From Apoda limacodes (lineage: Eukaryota > Arthropoda > Insecta > Lepidoptera > Limacodidae): DNA of 64,000 nucleotides. Of the stretch, positions 49,301 to 58,004 are shown one piece after another (positions within the stretch are counted from its first letter, which is position 1; each line of letters opens with the position of its first letter). The notes below the pieces were generated by a model. The model searched no databases and was not told where the DNA came from. It saw nothing but the letters and a program-made list of their open reading frames with translations. The stretch is taken from assembly GCA_946406115.1 (NCBI GenBank), contig OX291556.1:13112501-13176500 (forward strand), given 5' to 3'. The position numbers and the translations under genes were made by a program.

Positions 49301-52300
49301 GTCGTTAAGAGGATACGATTGGTGGTGCCTCGCAGCGGGCTTCATACAAACGAATTTCTCATTTGTTTTTTACATTTACTGATCAATCATGCCGAATAAT
49401 AATAATACTGTGGTTTTCCAAAATCTTGTAAAATATTTTTATTAACTAGAAATCTTTTTTGAAACCTATTGTATAAAAAAGTAGACTCCTGTATACTTTT
49501 AAACTATAAAATTTAATAGAAAACTGGCACACTGCAGACCTAGATATTGATAACTAGAAGATGTCTTCAAAATTTCGTGGTGTTTTATCTGCAAGTGACA
49601 AAATTAAGTGAGCAATTCGTTTGTATGAAGCACGCTAAGAGATACTCCGAATCGTATCCTCTTAAAGTTACCACTTATATGTAAAACCACTTCAGATGAG
49701 AAACAGTGTTGCGATGGGCCCACCAGCTGTCATTAAAATCGTAAAAATATACATTGATATAGATATGATAAAATCATAAAAATATTTAATGTTTGATTTT
49801 AATTTCAGCAAACCTCAAAATGAAGATGGATATAAACACAAAGTACACAAAAGATGACAAGGGCTTAAATCACTTCGCGCTAAGGAATTACAATTATACA
49901 TTTGATTATGGAGATCATGTATCATTCGATCTGCAAAACCTATTTAAGGAAAGCAAAGAATTGAGTAAGTTTTAAAATTATAAGATTTTGTAGAAGTTGA
50001 ATCGTTTTCAATCTCTTCCAACCAAGTTTTTATAAGTTTGGTTTGGTTGTCGGCGTAGGATTCTTACGGCAACTCCTCTCTCTCTCCATCTCTCTCTTTC
50101 TTTAAAATAATAAATAATTAACTACTAATAACATACCTAATGGATTAACATCGCGAGTATCATACTAACTTTGAACCCCCGTTAAGGGGGTGAGTTTTGG
50201 AAAATTCTTTCTTAGCGCACGCTTCCATCATAATAGCGCTCATATTTGCGCTAAATTTCAGATCAGTCACTCAGTAAAAGTTACTTTGGGCTAACGCTAA
50301 CTTTGACTGGCGACTTTGTTTACGTAGAAAGTGAAAATATTTTTAAATAATACTTACCGCCTTTCCCCCTCATGACGCTTGCACATCATAAATGCACATG
50401 CAGTACTTGATCATTATTTGGCTGCGATGTTAATTTAAAACTGAGATATGTCCTAATATATTCATGAAAATCGAATGATGTAAAGGGCAATTTTGTTTTA
50501 AATAAAATACTTGTGATGAATAATGTATTTATTCGGATAAGGATTAATATCATATTTATAAAAACTAATAATGCGTTATTTCAGAACAAATTTGGTTAGC
50601 ATAAAAAAGGTTATAGTGAGCCAACCTTAGAAGATAGACATATGCTGTCTCGGACATTTTTTATAGAACTTTTAAAGGGAAACAATTCTGTAATAGACGA
50701 TTTTTGCAAAACTTTAACCGTTTACGCAGCACACTCAGCAGAAGCTCTCAAAAGGAAAAAAAAACCCGATTTTGAAACATTCTTCATTGGTGCTCCGCTC
50801 CTGTTGTTCTTAGCGTAATAATTTATAGCCTATAGCCTTCCTCGATAAATAGGATATCTTACATTGAAAGATTCTTTTCAAATCGGACCAGCAGTTCCTG
50901 AGATTAGCGCGTTCAAATAAACAAACAAACTATTCAGCTTTATAATATTAACATACATATATTGTATAGAAGAATATTTGCTTATGTTTTTGAGTGAGTT
51001 AACCTTTTAAGGGTTCCATAGCCAAATGGCAAAAAATGAAACCCTTATAGATACGTCATGTCTGTCTGACTGTCTGTCCGTCCGTCATGTCACAGCCACT
51101 TTTTTCCGAAAGTATAAGAACTATACTGTTGAAACTTGGTAAGTAGATGTATTCTGTGAACTGCATTAAAATTTTCACACAAAAATAAAAAAAAACAATA
51201 AATTTTAGGGGTTCCCCATACTGAAACTCAAAATTTTTTTTTCCTCAATGCCATAGGGGTATCTATGGATCTTGGCCTTCATTCACCTCATCAATATCTA
51301 TATCATTCAAAAATTATATTGAGATTTCTAATATTTTTTTTTTTTTTAACTGAATAGTTTGCGCGAGAGAAACTTCTAAAGTTGTAAAATATGTGTGTCG
51401 TCGTCGTCGTCGTCCCCCCCTGTAATTTCTAAAATAAAAGGGTGATAAATCTAAAAAAATATATATGATGTACATTACCATTGTGCAAACTTCCACCGAA
51501 AATTGGTTTTAACGAGATCTAGTCAGTAGTTTTTTTTAATACGTCTAAAATCGTAAACTGCAACTTACTTTTCATTCAATCAACTCAAATATAAAAATTA
51601 AAAAAAAACATATTTTTGTGTTTGTGTTTCTAAAATACGTAAACGGTGGTAGGTACGGAACCCTCGGTGCGTAAGTCCTTCTCCGGTTTTTTTTTAATAA
51701 AAATCGAACTGAGTTGTTAAACATGTGCCAAAAGAACGTCACTAAGGAGTATTGATATCAACTTCGAAGCATATGAATGCCAAATAACTTTCCACCCCTT
51801 TTTAATCCCGTTAGGGGATGAATTTCAATAAAATACGAAACACGTCTTCCACCAATTCTGTTAAAACAGGTTTGTACAAAATTTGAAGGAAGGATCACGT
51901 TGTCCCAATACAAACTTTTCCCCCTTTTTTCACCCCCTTAGGGGTAGAATTTCGGAAAATCCTTTCTTATCGGATGCCTACGTCATACAATGAACACACC
52001 CTCCAAGTTTCAGGTCTCTACGATGAGCGGTTTAGGCTGTGTGTCCATCAGTCATTCAGGACAAAGCATTTTATAAATATGGATATTGATAAAAACACAA
52101 AAAATCACTTATTTGCATACAATTCTGTGTGTAAATTATGCTTAAAAAAATCACTATTTTGATAAGTTTTAAACACTTGGTCATTGGACGCAATGTATTT
52201 TGATAAAGAGATATCGAATAGACTTTTCGTTGTTTCTGGTGATTTGAGGGTTAAGGCTTCGCTGGACGACGGTTCAGGTTCGGTGATTATTACCTATATT

Positions 52301-54851
52301 AAGTTCTTCAATCTCAATAAATACTTTCATAGCAAAGATGCAGTCAAAAGATTATCCTCGAGCCAGGACTTGAACCTGCAACCCTTACATTCCGTGTAAG
52401 TGCTCTATCACTGAGCTACCGAGATAGAAAGCTGACTGATGAAAATCCTAACTACATCTTTGCTCTGGAAATACGCTCGTAACGAGCGTCACATACAACT
52501 CCTAGTGACTTATAAAGTACTAGTACATCAACCTTATAAACATAATAACATAATCATATATAAGAATGATGTAATAGGACTTTATAAGTCACTAGTTCTA
52601 TATTAAGTTTTATGATTCTTATTTATTTTTCATGAACACGATTAAACTAAATATAAATACAAATAAACTAATAATATTTGAAGACTGCTTTGGACGTTAA
52701 AACGTCGTACAGTGAATTTTTGAAATCCCTATTCCAAATGCTTAGGGTATGGAGTTAGCTCCTCGAGGTTTTCCCATGCACATTGGAAGCGAGATGTCCC
52801 ATCTCTCGCGAGACGACACACACAGAGAGAGATACATACACAGATTATCTGAAAATAATCGCAAATAATCACAAATTTAGCATTTTCGAGTAGCTACAAC
52901 CAGTGAAACCAGAATCTTAATAGTCTAAGTCAAAGTTCAATGATTTTATTCAAATTAGTTTTTTACAAACACTTTTGAATCGACAAAGTTTTTTGTATGC
53001 TATTACTAGTTCTTTGTTAATAGAGAATAGTTTTAAAATAAATTATTGATCGTTGAAGGTGAAGCTAGCGTTCGCTAAGGACTACAGTATGGGGTTCTTC
53101 AAGAAAGAAGATATTAGATTTTTGAAGGGTTGGCAACGCGCGAGTGGTACATCTAGTGTTGCAAGCGTCCATAAGCTACGGTGACCGCTTATTTCCCACT
53201 TTAGTGGTATAAGAAAAACTAAGCACAGCCTGTATTATGGATACCAAACTAAGCACAGCCTGTATTATGGATACCAAACCAAGCACAGCCTGTATTATGG
53301 ATACCAAACAAACAGATACAAATACACATAGGTAATTTTTTTTTTGGAAACAACCAGTCTCAAGGCAAATGCAAATAATCATCACATAAATGTTTGTCTT
53401 GTGCGGAAATCGAACCCACACGTCTTGAATCAGCAGTCGAGTCATCACCCACTGAGCCACGGAGCCGAGGTTACTAAATAACTATATTTATTTCATTATA
53501 TATATGTAAATCACGTAGCCTAATTTTAGATAATGATCGGGTCCCAACACCCATGGGGGCGTTATGTATTCCTTTTGTTGAGGGTTCCGCACTGCTCATG
53601 TAAACGTGTCAGCACTCAAAACGCGATCCTCATCGAAAGGTCGGCACTCAAAAATTGTACGTTTCCGTACATTTACCGTCGCGTTAAGTTCCGAACATTT
53701 ACTACTCGTAAAATAGGTACAAAATGCGAATTATATTAACTATCACGGAGCCAAAGTTGATAAAAAACTATAATTATTTAAAAAGGTATACCTATCCAAG
53801 TCCCTAGTAGCTCCTCACATTTAAACTTTTCACATTGAACTAACCAACTACTAATTATATAAACCATTTTCAGCACCGTAACAATATATTGTCAAATGAA
53901 TTGTAAACTTTTAAATCTATACGGAAGTTGATGAAAGTTACTAGTCATACTTAGAAGCACATGCAAACATTTATTTTTTTGGCATCCGAGAATAAAAATG
54001 AATCGATTTACATATTAAACGTCATTGCATATAAAATGTCAAGGTAGTAGGTGCAATCTTGTGTATTTTTAATGTGTATTATTGCGATTAGGTAATTTGT
54101 TAAATAATCTTTTGATCAAAATCAAAACATTTATTAATTTTGATGATAGGTAAATGGAAGGTCATTGCGCTACGAAGATGTTTTATTAGTAACTGGCTTT
54201 TGAAGGTCGAGCGAGACTCGGAAGTAAATAGGATATTATTTTCATTCCGATCTAGAGTCGCCATAGTAATATAATTTTCTGTCATTAATAACGCAGGACA
54301 CTGGTTCGTCCACTAAATAGTAGTTTATTATGAAATCGATTTTTATGAGGATTTTCGTTGCCGCGGAATACTAACATGGGCGCACAGAACTCAGTGACAC
54401 GCGTTATTTCCAAACTGCTGTATGGATACCCGCGAGTGTGTAGCGGATGTAACGGTAAATGGGTCCATTCCGAAGTTCCTGGAACATTTAGTTCTTGAAA
54501 TATTTCACTGATCCAATGGTTGCGCTGGTACAATGATTCGGCCTTTACCTTACTCTATTTTATTAAGTTGGTTTTCAGACAAATACGCTTAATAGTATTA
54601 GAAAAAACAAATTCTTGCATATTATGTCATCTTAAAAAGATAAAATTAAATCAAACCTACATTTATAAACTACTGTTTTTTTCGCAGGTCAAACAGTTTT
54701 GAATTTTATAAATGAAAACTGGAGAACTGTCGCTGAAGAATTTGGGAAGCCGATAGTGGATTATGCTGTCGATTTAGCGATAAGGACGATAGAGAAATTC
54801 TTTGTAGCAGTCCCTTACGAGGAATTAGTTTATGTTCCGTTACCAAAGTGA
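28394..54851 (+). CDS. Takeout / juvenile hormone-binding protein family, gene 2 (5 exons, 249 aa)
   Basis: Exons: 28394-28472, 44993-45212, 46395-46525, 49809-49964 and 54688-54851; GT-AG introns; TGA at 54849; AATAAA at 54906. Exons 2-5 have exactly the lengths and phases of gene 1; exon 1 is 15 nt longer. Residues 1-23 form a signal peptide ending GYA, before KIA. Cysteines C33/C40 and C94/C114 correspond to those of gene 1. The C-terminal block NENWRTVAEEFGKPIVDYAV to VPYEEL is conserved. By hand count, exon 2 shares 46 of 73 residues with gene 1, so the two are old tandem paralogues. The product should be a secreted lipophilic-ligand carrier; ligand unknown. Assignment of the distant exon 1 rests on its signal peptide, matching donor site and phase; a nearer alternative first exon cannot be excluded. 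Introns 1, 3 and 4 are greatly expanded by mobile DNA. Confidence 0.85.
28919..29116 (+). repeat. Repeat G, left part, invaded by a Jockey element
   Basis: Matches the reverse complement of about 35270-35456 (for example 'gatacatagtgctttacact' and 'ggttttctgttgtttataaa'). Its continuation is on the far side of the Jockey copy at 32040-32137. Confidence 0.8.
29117..32033 (+). mobile_element. Jockey-clade LINE, internally deleted copy (B6), in gene 2 intron 1
   Basis: ORF1 (about 29130-30340, broken by frameshifts and a TAA at 29633) encodes an Ala/Ser/Pro-rich N-terminus, a PRE_C2HC-type segment (VIRAVIRGVPKEFSEKTVQD), and three zinc knuckles (CHRCQLYGHAQRNC, CVKCRRDHATPDC, CVLCGSADHPANC). 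At about 30365 it jumps into the ORF2 region just before RT, so the endonuclease is missing. Two further deletions against the 36.9-39.7 kb copy remove sequence before the RT start (about 30935) and RT motifs A and B (about 31250). The catalytic FADD reads FADN. The 3' end is truncated at about 32033. Not functional. Confidence 0.9.
32034..32137 (+). repeat. Repeat G, right part
   Basis: 32050-32137 matches the reverse complement of about 35103-35190 ('catgaaggttctttcagagc'). Right flank of the Jockey insertion. Confidence 0.75.
32138..33167. other. Gene 2 intron 1, unassigned stretch
   Basis: AT-rich; short open frames on both strands without motifs. Nothing recognised. Confidence 0.35.
33168..33567 (+). 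repeat. Interspersed repeat D, uninterrupted copy
   Basis: Runs from 'gaagtgaaaacttcttcagc' to 'agtgcaacccgtttttttt'. This copy gives the empty-site structure for the P-like insertion in copy 1. An acgtgacct segment occurs twice near 33235 and 33282. Confidence 0.8.
33741..34090 (+). repeat. Repeat R, copy 2
   Basis: From 'ctgatggtaagcggtcaccg' to 'cccattgtacaagcggtag'. Forms an inverted pair with 34324-34760. Confidence 0.8.
34324..34760 (-). repeat. Repeat R, copy 3 (inverted)
   Basis: Reverse complement of repeat R, beginning at its right end near 'acaccactaaggtaataag' (minus-strand reading) and running left to about 34324. Confidence 0.8.
34864..34985 (+). repeat. Repeat R, copy 4 (5' part only)
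   Basis: 'tttataccactatggtgttg' through 'cgttgccgacctttct'. Truncated after about 120 bp. Confidence 0.8.
35103..35456 (-). repeat. Repeat G, second copy (inverted, intact)
   Basis: Reverse complement of 28919-29116 plus 32050-32137, with about 90 bp in the middle where the other copy has the Jockey insertion. It shows what the target looked like before invasion. Confidence 0.75.
35515..36430 (+). pseudogene. Jockey-clade ORF2, old degenerate relic
   Basis: Frameshifted traces parallel the younger Jockey copies in order: 'cttgggaaagctctat' (LGKLY), 'gatcagtttagttttcgagc' (DQFSFRA), 'atagttccccttagcc', 'tttaccaatgataaccgc', 'tggagagtcgaggtcaaccc' and 'cgtcccatatttacatatgc' (RPIFTYA). Much more diverged than copies B6 and B8, so an earlier insertion. 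Non-functional. Confidence 0.7.
36431..36867. other. Spacer before Jockey B8, possible MITE
   Basis: 'gcggctcgtcctaaggagcg' near 36506 and 'ggggcgcgccgctcctaacc' near 36850 are partly inverted relative to each other, suggesting a small DNA transposon. Not confirmed. Confidence 0.3.
36868..39719 (+). mobile_element. Jockey-clade LINE, 5'-truncated copy (B8), in gene 2 intron 1
   Basis: The best-preserved Jockey copy. It starts inside the endonuclease domain (AGDLNCKHRRWN; LDSDHRPVVLRLG), continues through a linker and a long RT frame at 38063-38980 with SYRPISLLKALGKLYERLL, VAKAFDKVWHNGLI (motif A), GFPQGSVLAPILY (motif B) and FADDTALYTTDR (intact catalytic box), then an RT C-terminus to about 39451. 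The 3' UTR ends in an A run at about 39705-39718. Frameshifts near 37085, 37535 and 37950 and a TAG at 38978-38980 disable it. ORF1 absent. Sense to gene 2. Confidence 0.93.
39720..40519. other. Gene 2 intron 1, unassigned stretch
   Basis: AT-rich with no coding signal or clear repeat. Confidence 0.35.
40520..40770 (+). repeat. Repeat R, degenerate copy 5
   Basis: Weak but collinear match to repeat R: 'taagctaccagtacgcctga', 'catgccgtagtccttag', 'ccacaacctaagcgctcgcg', 'gaaaccacactgcgtgtgac' and 'cccattatacaagg'. Confidence 0.6.
40771..41499. other. Unassigned stretch / possible 5' UTR of the CR1-like element
   Basis: No ORF1-like coding found. The element's 5' end is not marked by anything visible; part of 41040-41500 may belong to it. 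Confidence 0.3.
41500..44697 (+). mobile_element. CR1-like LINE (Jockey group), ORF2 with few lesions, in gene 2 intron 1
   Basis: Plus-strand ORF2: endonuclease (AIHINAQSIPAHYPDMLATF, SESWLKP, GGGGVSIYLR, MGDFNTCL), linker, then RT in 42885-44426 with LDFSNAFNTVDSDILLAIL (motif A, the second Asp position altered to Asn), AGVPQGGVLSPLLFAVF (motif B), HLYADDLQIYA (catalytic YADD intact) and a full C-terminus (RFIFGLRKYDYVSEFRSQL). Lesions: TAG at 41913, a frameshift near 42380, and a frameshift near 42900. The 3' end is an AT-rich UTR closing with (AAT)n at about 44670-44697. No ORF1 seen. Moderately young. Sense to gene 2. Confidence 0.9.
44755..44930 (-). mobile_element. tRNA-derived SINE just before gene 2 exon 2
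   Basis: On the minus strand, A box cagcctagttggtagtgtgg (44908-44889) and B box gggttcgattcccgc (44866-44852), then a body ending in a TATG-type repeat near 44775-44790. It ends about 60 bp before the exon 2 acceptor. Confidence 0.8.
45213..46394. other. Gene 2 intron 2
   Basis: 1.18 kb. A decayed 'aaaaccggtcgcgtatggag...ttccgta' repeat lies near 45450. Otherwise AT-rich DNA with nothing assignable. Confidence 0.4.
46734..46856. repeat. Small inverted-repeat element in gene 2 intron 3
   Basis: acaaacttttctga near 46741 pairs with tcagaaaagtttgt near 46836, about 110 bp end to end. Candidate solo MITE. Confidence 0.5.
46948..47080. repeat. Large near-perfect palindrome with CRE-like core
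   Basis: Arms 46948-46995 and 47033-47080 are 48 bp inverted repeats with a single mismatch, around a 37 bp spacer. Each arm ends inward in tgacgtca, the CRE/ATF octamer, and contains 'actggccagt', itself palindromic. Looks like a fold-back transposon. Lies in intron 3 of gene 2. Confidence 0.9.
47215..47600. other. Gene 2 intron 3, decayed repeats
   Basis: 47215-47345 resembles the lepidopteran 'aaaaccgaacaagtgcg' repeat in degraded form. Nothing else recognised. Confidence 0.35.
47605..47844 (-). repeat. LINE 3'-end-like repeat
   Basis: Begins with an imperfect 'aatcaattaatcaatatcat' tail followed by 'ttattcaatttaggctacaa', the reversed simple-repeat tail typical of some lepidopteran LINEs. 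A 74-codon minus frame here (47872-47648) has no recognised motif. Confidence 0.45.
47845..48014. repeat. Long palindrome, arms about 68 bp
   Basis: 47845-47912 and 47946-48014 are inverted repeats with few mismatches around a 33 bp loop; the loop contains a further small palindrome, gtataggacctatac. AT-rich hairpin in intron 3 of gene 2. Confidence 0.9.
48240..48340 (+). repeat. Interspersed repeat ('atgcgaaagtaactct'), copy 2
   Basis: Matches 26854-26960, including 'gctgtaccgattaagat'. Confidence 0.6.
48388..48470. repeat. Tandem repeat, four units of about 20 bp
   Basis: Unit 'ttttttctataattgagga' with small length changes in the T run. Spacing is too regular and units too AT-rich to mean anything but a minisatellite. 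Confidence 0.85.
49305..49665. mobile_element. TTAA-flanked MITE (piggyBac-type target) in gene 2 intron 3
   Basis: TTAA at 49305-49308 and 49662-49665. The termini are inverted repeats of about 48 bp: 12 bp perfect outer part (gaggatacgatt), a divergent middle, then an 18 bp perfect inner part (gcttcatacaaacgaatt). 353 bp between the TTAAs, no coding. The gaggatac end is not the usual CCC-type piggyBac end. Confidence 0.8.
50165..50350. repeat. Retroposon UTR-like fragment ('cccgttaaggggg')
   Basis: 'cccgttaaggggg...gaattttggaaaa' type sequence, recurring at 51790-52060. Gene 2 intron 4. Class uncertain. Confidence 0.45.
51005..51120 (-). repeat. Retroposon 3' end, reverse copy
   Basis: Reverse complement of 25340-25446: 'agggttccatagccaaatgg' and 'gtctgtccgtccgtcatgtc'. 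Gene 2 intron 4. Confidence 0.6.
51740..52060. repeat. Retroposon UTR-like tandem segment
   Basis: Two related blocks, 'cccgttaggggatgaatttc' near 51808 and 'cccttaggggtagaatttcg' near 51937, each followed by similar sequence about 130 bp apart. Confidence 0.5.
52340..52530 (-). mobile_element. tRNA-derived SINE in gene 2 intron 4
   Basis: On the minus strand: A box ggtagctcagtgatagagc (52420-52402), anticodon-like arm cttac-acggaat-gtaag, B box aggttcaagtcct (52377-52365). The loop has C where tRNAs need T33 and there is no acceptor stem, so it is a SINE and not a tRNA gene. Its upstream flank 52463-52530 recurs at 9185-9260. Confidence 0.8.
53071..53215 (-). repeat. Repeat R, copy 6 (inverted)
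   Basis: 'actacagtatggggttcttc' through 'acggtgaccgctta' to 'actttagtggtataag' is the reverse complement of the repeat R 5' part. Confidence 0.75.
53221..53470 (-). mobile_element. tRNA-derived SINE with triplicated 30 bp segment
   Basis: Minus-strand A box tggctcagtgggtgatg (53459-53443) and B box gtgggttcgatttcc (53419-53405). Toward its 3' end, three head-to-tail 30 bp units (53221-53250, 53251-53280, 53281-53310) differ only at the last base. Confidence 0.8.
53471..54687. other. Gene 2 intron 4, 3' part
   Basis: 54110-54530 has a 'caaaatcaaaacatttatta' tail and GC-richer body resembling the reversed 3' end of a LINE. A weak minus-strand frame there has no recognised motif. Otherwise nothing. 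Confidence 0.35.
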
Positions 54852-54905
54852 TAACCTTTGTATAAGAATTTGGTTTTAAGTTTGGTTGTGAAATGGTTCT
54901 TTTTC

Positions 54906-54911
54906 AATAAA
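54906..54911 (+). terminator. Polyadenylation signal of gene 2
   Basis: AATAAA 54 bp after the stop codon, followed by a T-rich stretch at about 54931. Confidence 0.7.
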
Positions 54912-55576
54912 TTAAAACAAGTTGGAAAATCTTTTTTTTACCCTGTTTTAACAGTTCTATACTAAAAAGTACCAAAGGAACCAGGAAATCTAATATATTA
55001 TTCAATTTATCTATTCCTCCATGTCTGTATATACTTACATATAAATTTGTTTGTATATTTATTTTATTTATTTATATAAAGTAAGTACATGTACCAATAG
55101 CAGCCAAGAATATAGGCAGCCAGAAAAATATTGGCTTTGGAAGTAAAGAAAAGGCTTTACAGACAGATTAAAATCAAGCAAACTATGAAGGAAAGAATAT
55201 TTAAGTTGATATTAAACTATTTATCATGTCAAAACTAATATTATAATACGATTTATATTTATGTTTATTAGAACTTATAATGAGGTAATAGATATTATCT
55301 TTACTCTCAAATTTCAACAAATACATTTTAGTTTATTAGCATGACAAAAACATTCTCATTTTATTTTAGCTGAGACCTATATCTGGTGATGTGTAAGGCT
55401 TTTGTTTAAGCTATTTCTGCAATCACATTTAATATTTTTTCAACCCTATATTAAAATACAATAAAGCCTTACACTAGGTAATAACATAACATAAAATATT
55501 TTAATTTAAAAAATATTATAAATGCACCAATACAAATCATTTAGGTTCTAATTTTGCCAAGAATTTTAATCATTTA
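54912..55576. other. Intergenic stretch after gene 2
   Basis: AT-rich; nothing recognised. The right end may be the 3' UTR of the minus-strand LINE relic that follows. Confidence 0.35.
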
Positions 55577-55828
55577 TCATTTCATCAAATTATCTTTGAC
55601 ATATATTTTAAATTTATTTGGAGGTAAAATAACTACATGTTCTGGAATTTTATTGTAGAAAAATATACTTTCTACTGCGAAAGAGCTATGTGCCTTCTGA
55701 AGACAACATTTTGGAACTACCAATTTATCCTTATGCCTTGTATTGACACTGGTAATGGTTAAGTTATATTGGGTGACAGGACCGGAACCAACGTACCTAA
55801 ATGGTTTAAGCTTAGTATTTAATAACAT
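55577..55828 (-). pseudogene. LINE ORF2, extreme C-terminus
   Basis: The minus frame ends ...NTRHKDKLVVPKC...SSFAVESIFFYNKIPEHV...NKFKIYVKDNLMK, the typical C-terminal tail of Jockey-group LINE reverse transcriptases in Lepidoptera. Only about 80 residues remain. Confidence 0.75.
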
Positions 55829-57299
55829 TGAGTAACGGGACTGTAACGTACCTAAATGGTTTAAGCATAATATTTAATAATATAATATTTAATGGGACCG
55901 AATTTTAAGAATAATCTGTTTGAGAAAAAAAAGGCTTAATACGCCCACTAGGGGCGCTGCTTATTTTGCGTACATTTATTTTGCATATGCATTGAAGCAA
56001 AATGGCAATAGTTAATAATTCACCCTAGGCATTTAGTACTACGATCGATGTAGCTAGTGGTTTCTTTGATTCTTTCAACTGATGCAATTATTTTTTTGCA
56101 TTTTTGCCTAACAGTGACTTTGAGTTTAACATGCTTGCTCTGGTTAAACCATATCCTGGATTAACACAGAATATTAATTATCCCGCACATGCATTTATTG
56201 TATACCATACAAAATAGTGGCGTATTTCTAGTATAAATAAATTGTCTGTACCTACTCCTACTGGTAGGTCAGGTCGTCTCACACGTCAATAATTAACGTT
56301 TGATATTTCCTGTAATTTATGTTTATAATGCACAGTTATTCTAGGTTTTATCGATTAATTCAGGAAAATCCGCATAGAATTCTAGTTTGAGTATAAATAT
56401 CCTTGAATCAGAGAATTAAATTCTTATATCACAGATTAAAAGTCAATGTAAGTCAATGACAGCAATTTGCAAATAAAACCTATTTTTAAAGAAATGTTGC
56501 TAAGTAATGTTATTTGTATCTACATCCATAAAAGGATAAAAAGCGAACGAATTATTATTTTAAATGTATATAAAAAAAATCATCTCGGTCCTTTGTAACC
56601 CTTGTTCCGCTCATAATTCTACTCTAAAATGCCTCGCTACACACAAAATTCAATGTTTCTTTGACTTTATAGAGCTATCATGAATTGTTTTTAAAATATT
56701 GTCGTCTATGTAAGTGATCAGATATTTCTGCTAGTCATATCTACTGAAACCCCATAAAAAACGTTACTTTACAAATATTTCCGTAAAGTGATACGGAATT
56801 TTCAACATACCCAGATTTTCAGCCAAAACCTACAATAAAAAATACTAACTACCCACGTTTAAAAGCGTTGTCGCTGACTGTTAGAACTTCTTAAAATAGG
56901 GAAAATGAATTCTGTTGTAAATGTCTTCATAGAAGATATACCTAATAGCTTTTACTACCAAAAACACGATAGCTTTGGTTCTATTAAAAAAAACTGTAAA
57001 TATTCTTTTTTTTTGTTTTTTACCTCCATTCGCTAACGTATATTAGATGTTATATAACGGCTTGATAACTAAATGGCCCACGGCTGCTAAATTCAGGGTC
57101 TTCAAATCCTTTTATTACGGAACTCTTGTCAATTAGCGCTTGTACTACAAGAGTATAATTACTATGACATAATTGCTTATGAATATGAGTCACCGTTTGA
57201 TCTTCGTGAAGCAGCTATGAACATTGAAGTCAAGGGTATTAAAGTTAATACACAGATGCGGAAGTTTTAAAGTTACGTAAGTAAATTATATCTTATTTT
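55829..57299. other. Intergenic stretch, nothing recognised
   Basis: A 'gtacctaaatggtttaagc' segment is repeated directly near 55795 and 55846. No coding seen. Confidence 0.35.
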
Positions 57300-57440
57300 A
57301 ACCGACTTCGAAAAAGGGAGGTTCTCAGTTTGACCCGTATGTTTGTATGTATGTACGTATGTACATATGTATGTTTGTACGCGATTACCTCGCGATAACT
57401 TAACCGATTTTGTTGCGGTTTTCAGAAAATTACTTGTTAC
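57300..57440 (+). repeat. 'accgacttc' repeat with GTATGT run
   Basis: 'aaccgacttcgaaaaaggga' followed by a GTATGTAT-rich stretch and 'accgattttgttgcggtttt'. Same family as 14738-14860. Confidence 0.6.
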
Positions 57441-57597
57441 ATTCTGGAAAAGGTTACTATACAACAAATGTATATTACTATGATCATGAGGTCAAGATAT
57501 AATTATGGGATTCTGAATAATGCAAGGTAACTTCAATTTGATAAGAAAAAGGCAAAATTTAAGCGATTTGGGTATAATATAACCAACTTAAAAACGA

Positions 57598-57790
57598 TGC
57601 ACTAAAAGGGTAAAAATTATCATTTGAAAAAAATCTGATCTAAATTACAGTTTGAAGTATGGTGATGGTGATGGGAGAGGTGTCGTGCGAGTGAAGTGTT
57701 TTATAAATTGTTAGAGATAGACATCTTTAACTTTAAACTGTAATTAAGATCAGATTTTTTGCAATGATTATTTTGACCTTTTTAGTGCAT
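57598..57790. repeat. Inverted repeat, arms about 62 bp
   Basis: 57598-57660 and about 57728-57790 are imperfect inverted repeats ('gatgcactaaaagggtaaaa' against 'gacctttttagtgcatc'). Spacer about 67 bp. Fold-back or MITE. Confidence 0.75.
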
Positions 57791-57988
57791 CTTTCTGAAA
57801 TCGGTTGTTTTTGTTAAAAAAGTTTTCGTTTTAATAAAAGAAACATGGTTCTAGGTCTATGTCACAATCGATTAAAATTATTCACAGTACATAAAATAAT
57901 GCTGAACATCACACACAGAGTCATCTTATCCCAAACTAAGCAATGCTTGTAGTATAGGTACGCAGGCGCGTAGCCAGGATTTGTATTC

Positions 57989-58004
57989 GGGGGGGGGGGG
58001 GGGG
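57989..58004. repeat. Run of 16 G
   Basis: Homopolymer within a 'gcgcgtagccaggatttg' repeat-like context. Length may be an assembly estimate. Confidence 0.8.

Noticed and set aside
52345..52440. Possible tRNA gene on the minus strand (good A and B boxes and a foldable anticodon arm)
   Set aside because: The loop lacks T33, no acceptor stem pairs, and a related copy occurs at 19.2 kb; it is a tRNA-derived SINE.
53400..53470. Possible tRNA gene
   Set aside because: Polymerase III boxes present, but the sequence continues into a SINE body with tandem units and does not fold as a tRNA.
54285..54533. 82-codon minus frame in gene 2 intron 4
   Set aside because: Lies in sequence resembling a reversed LINE 3' end; no domain seen.
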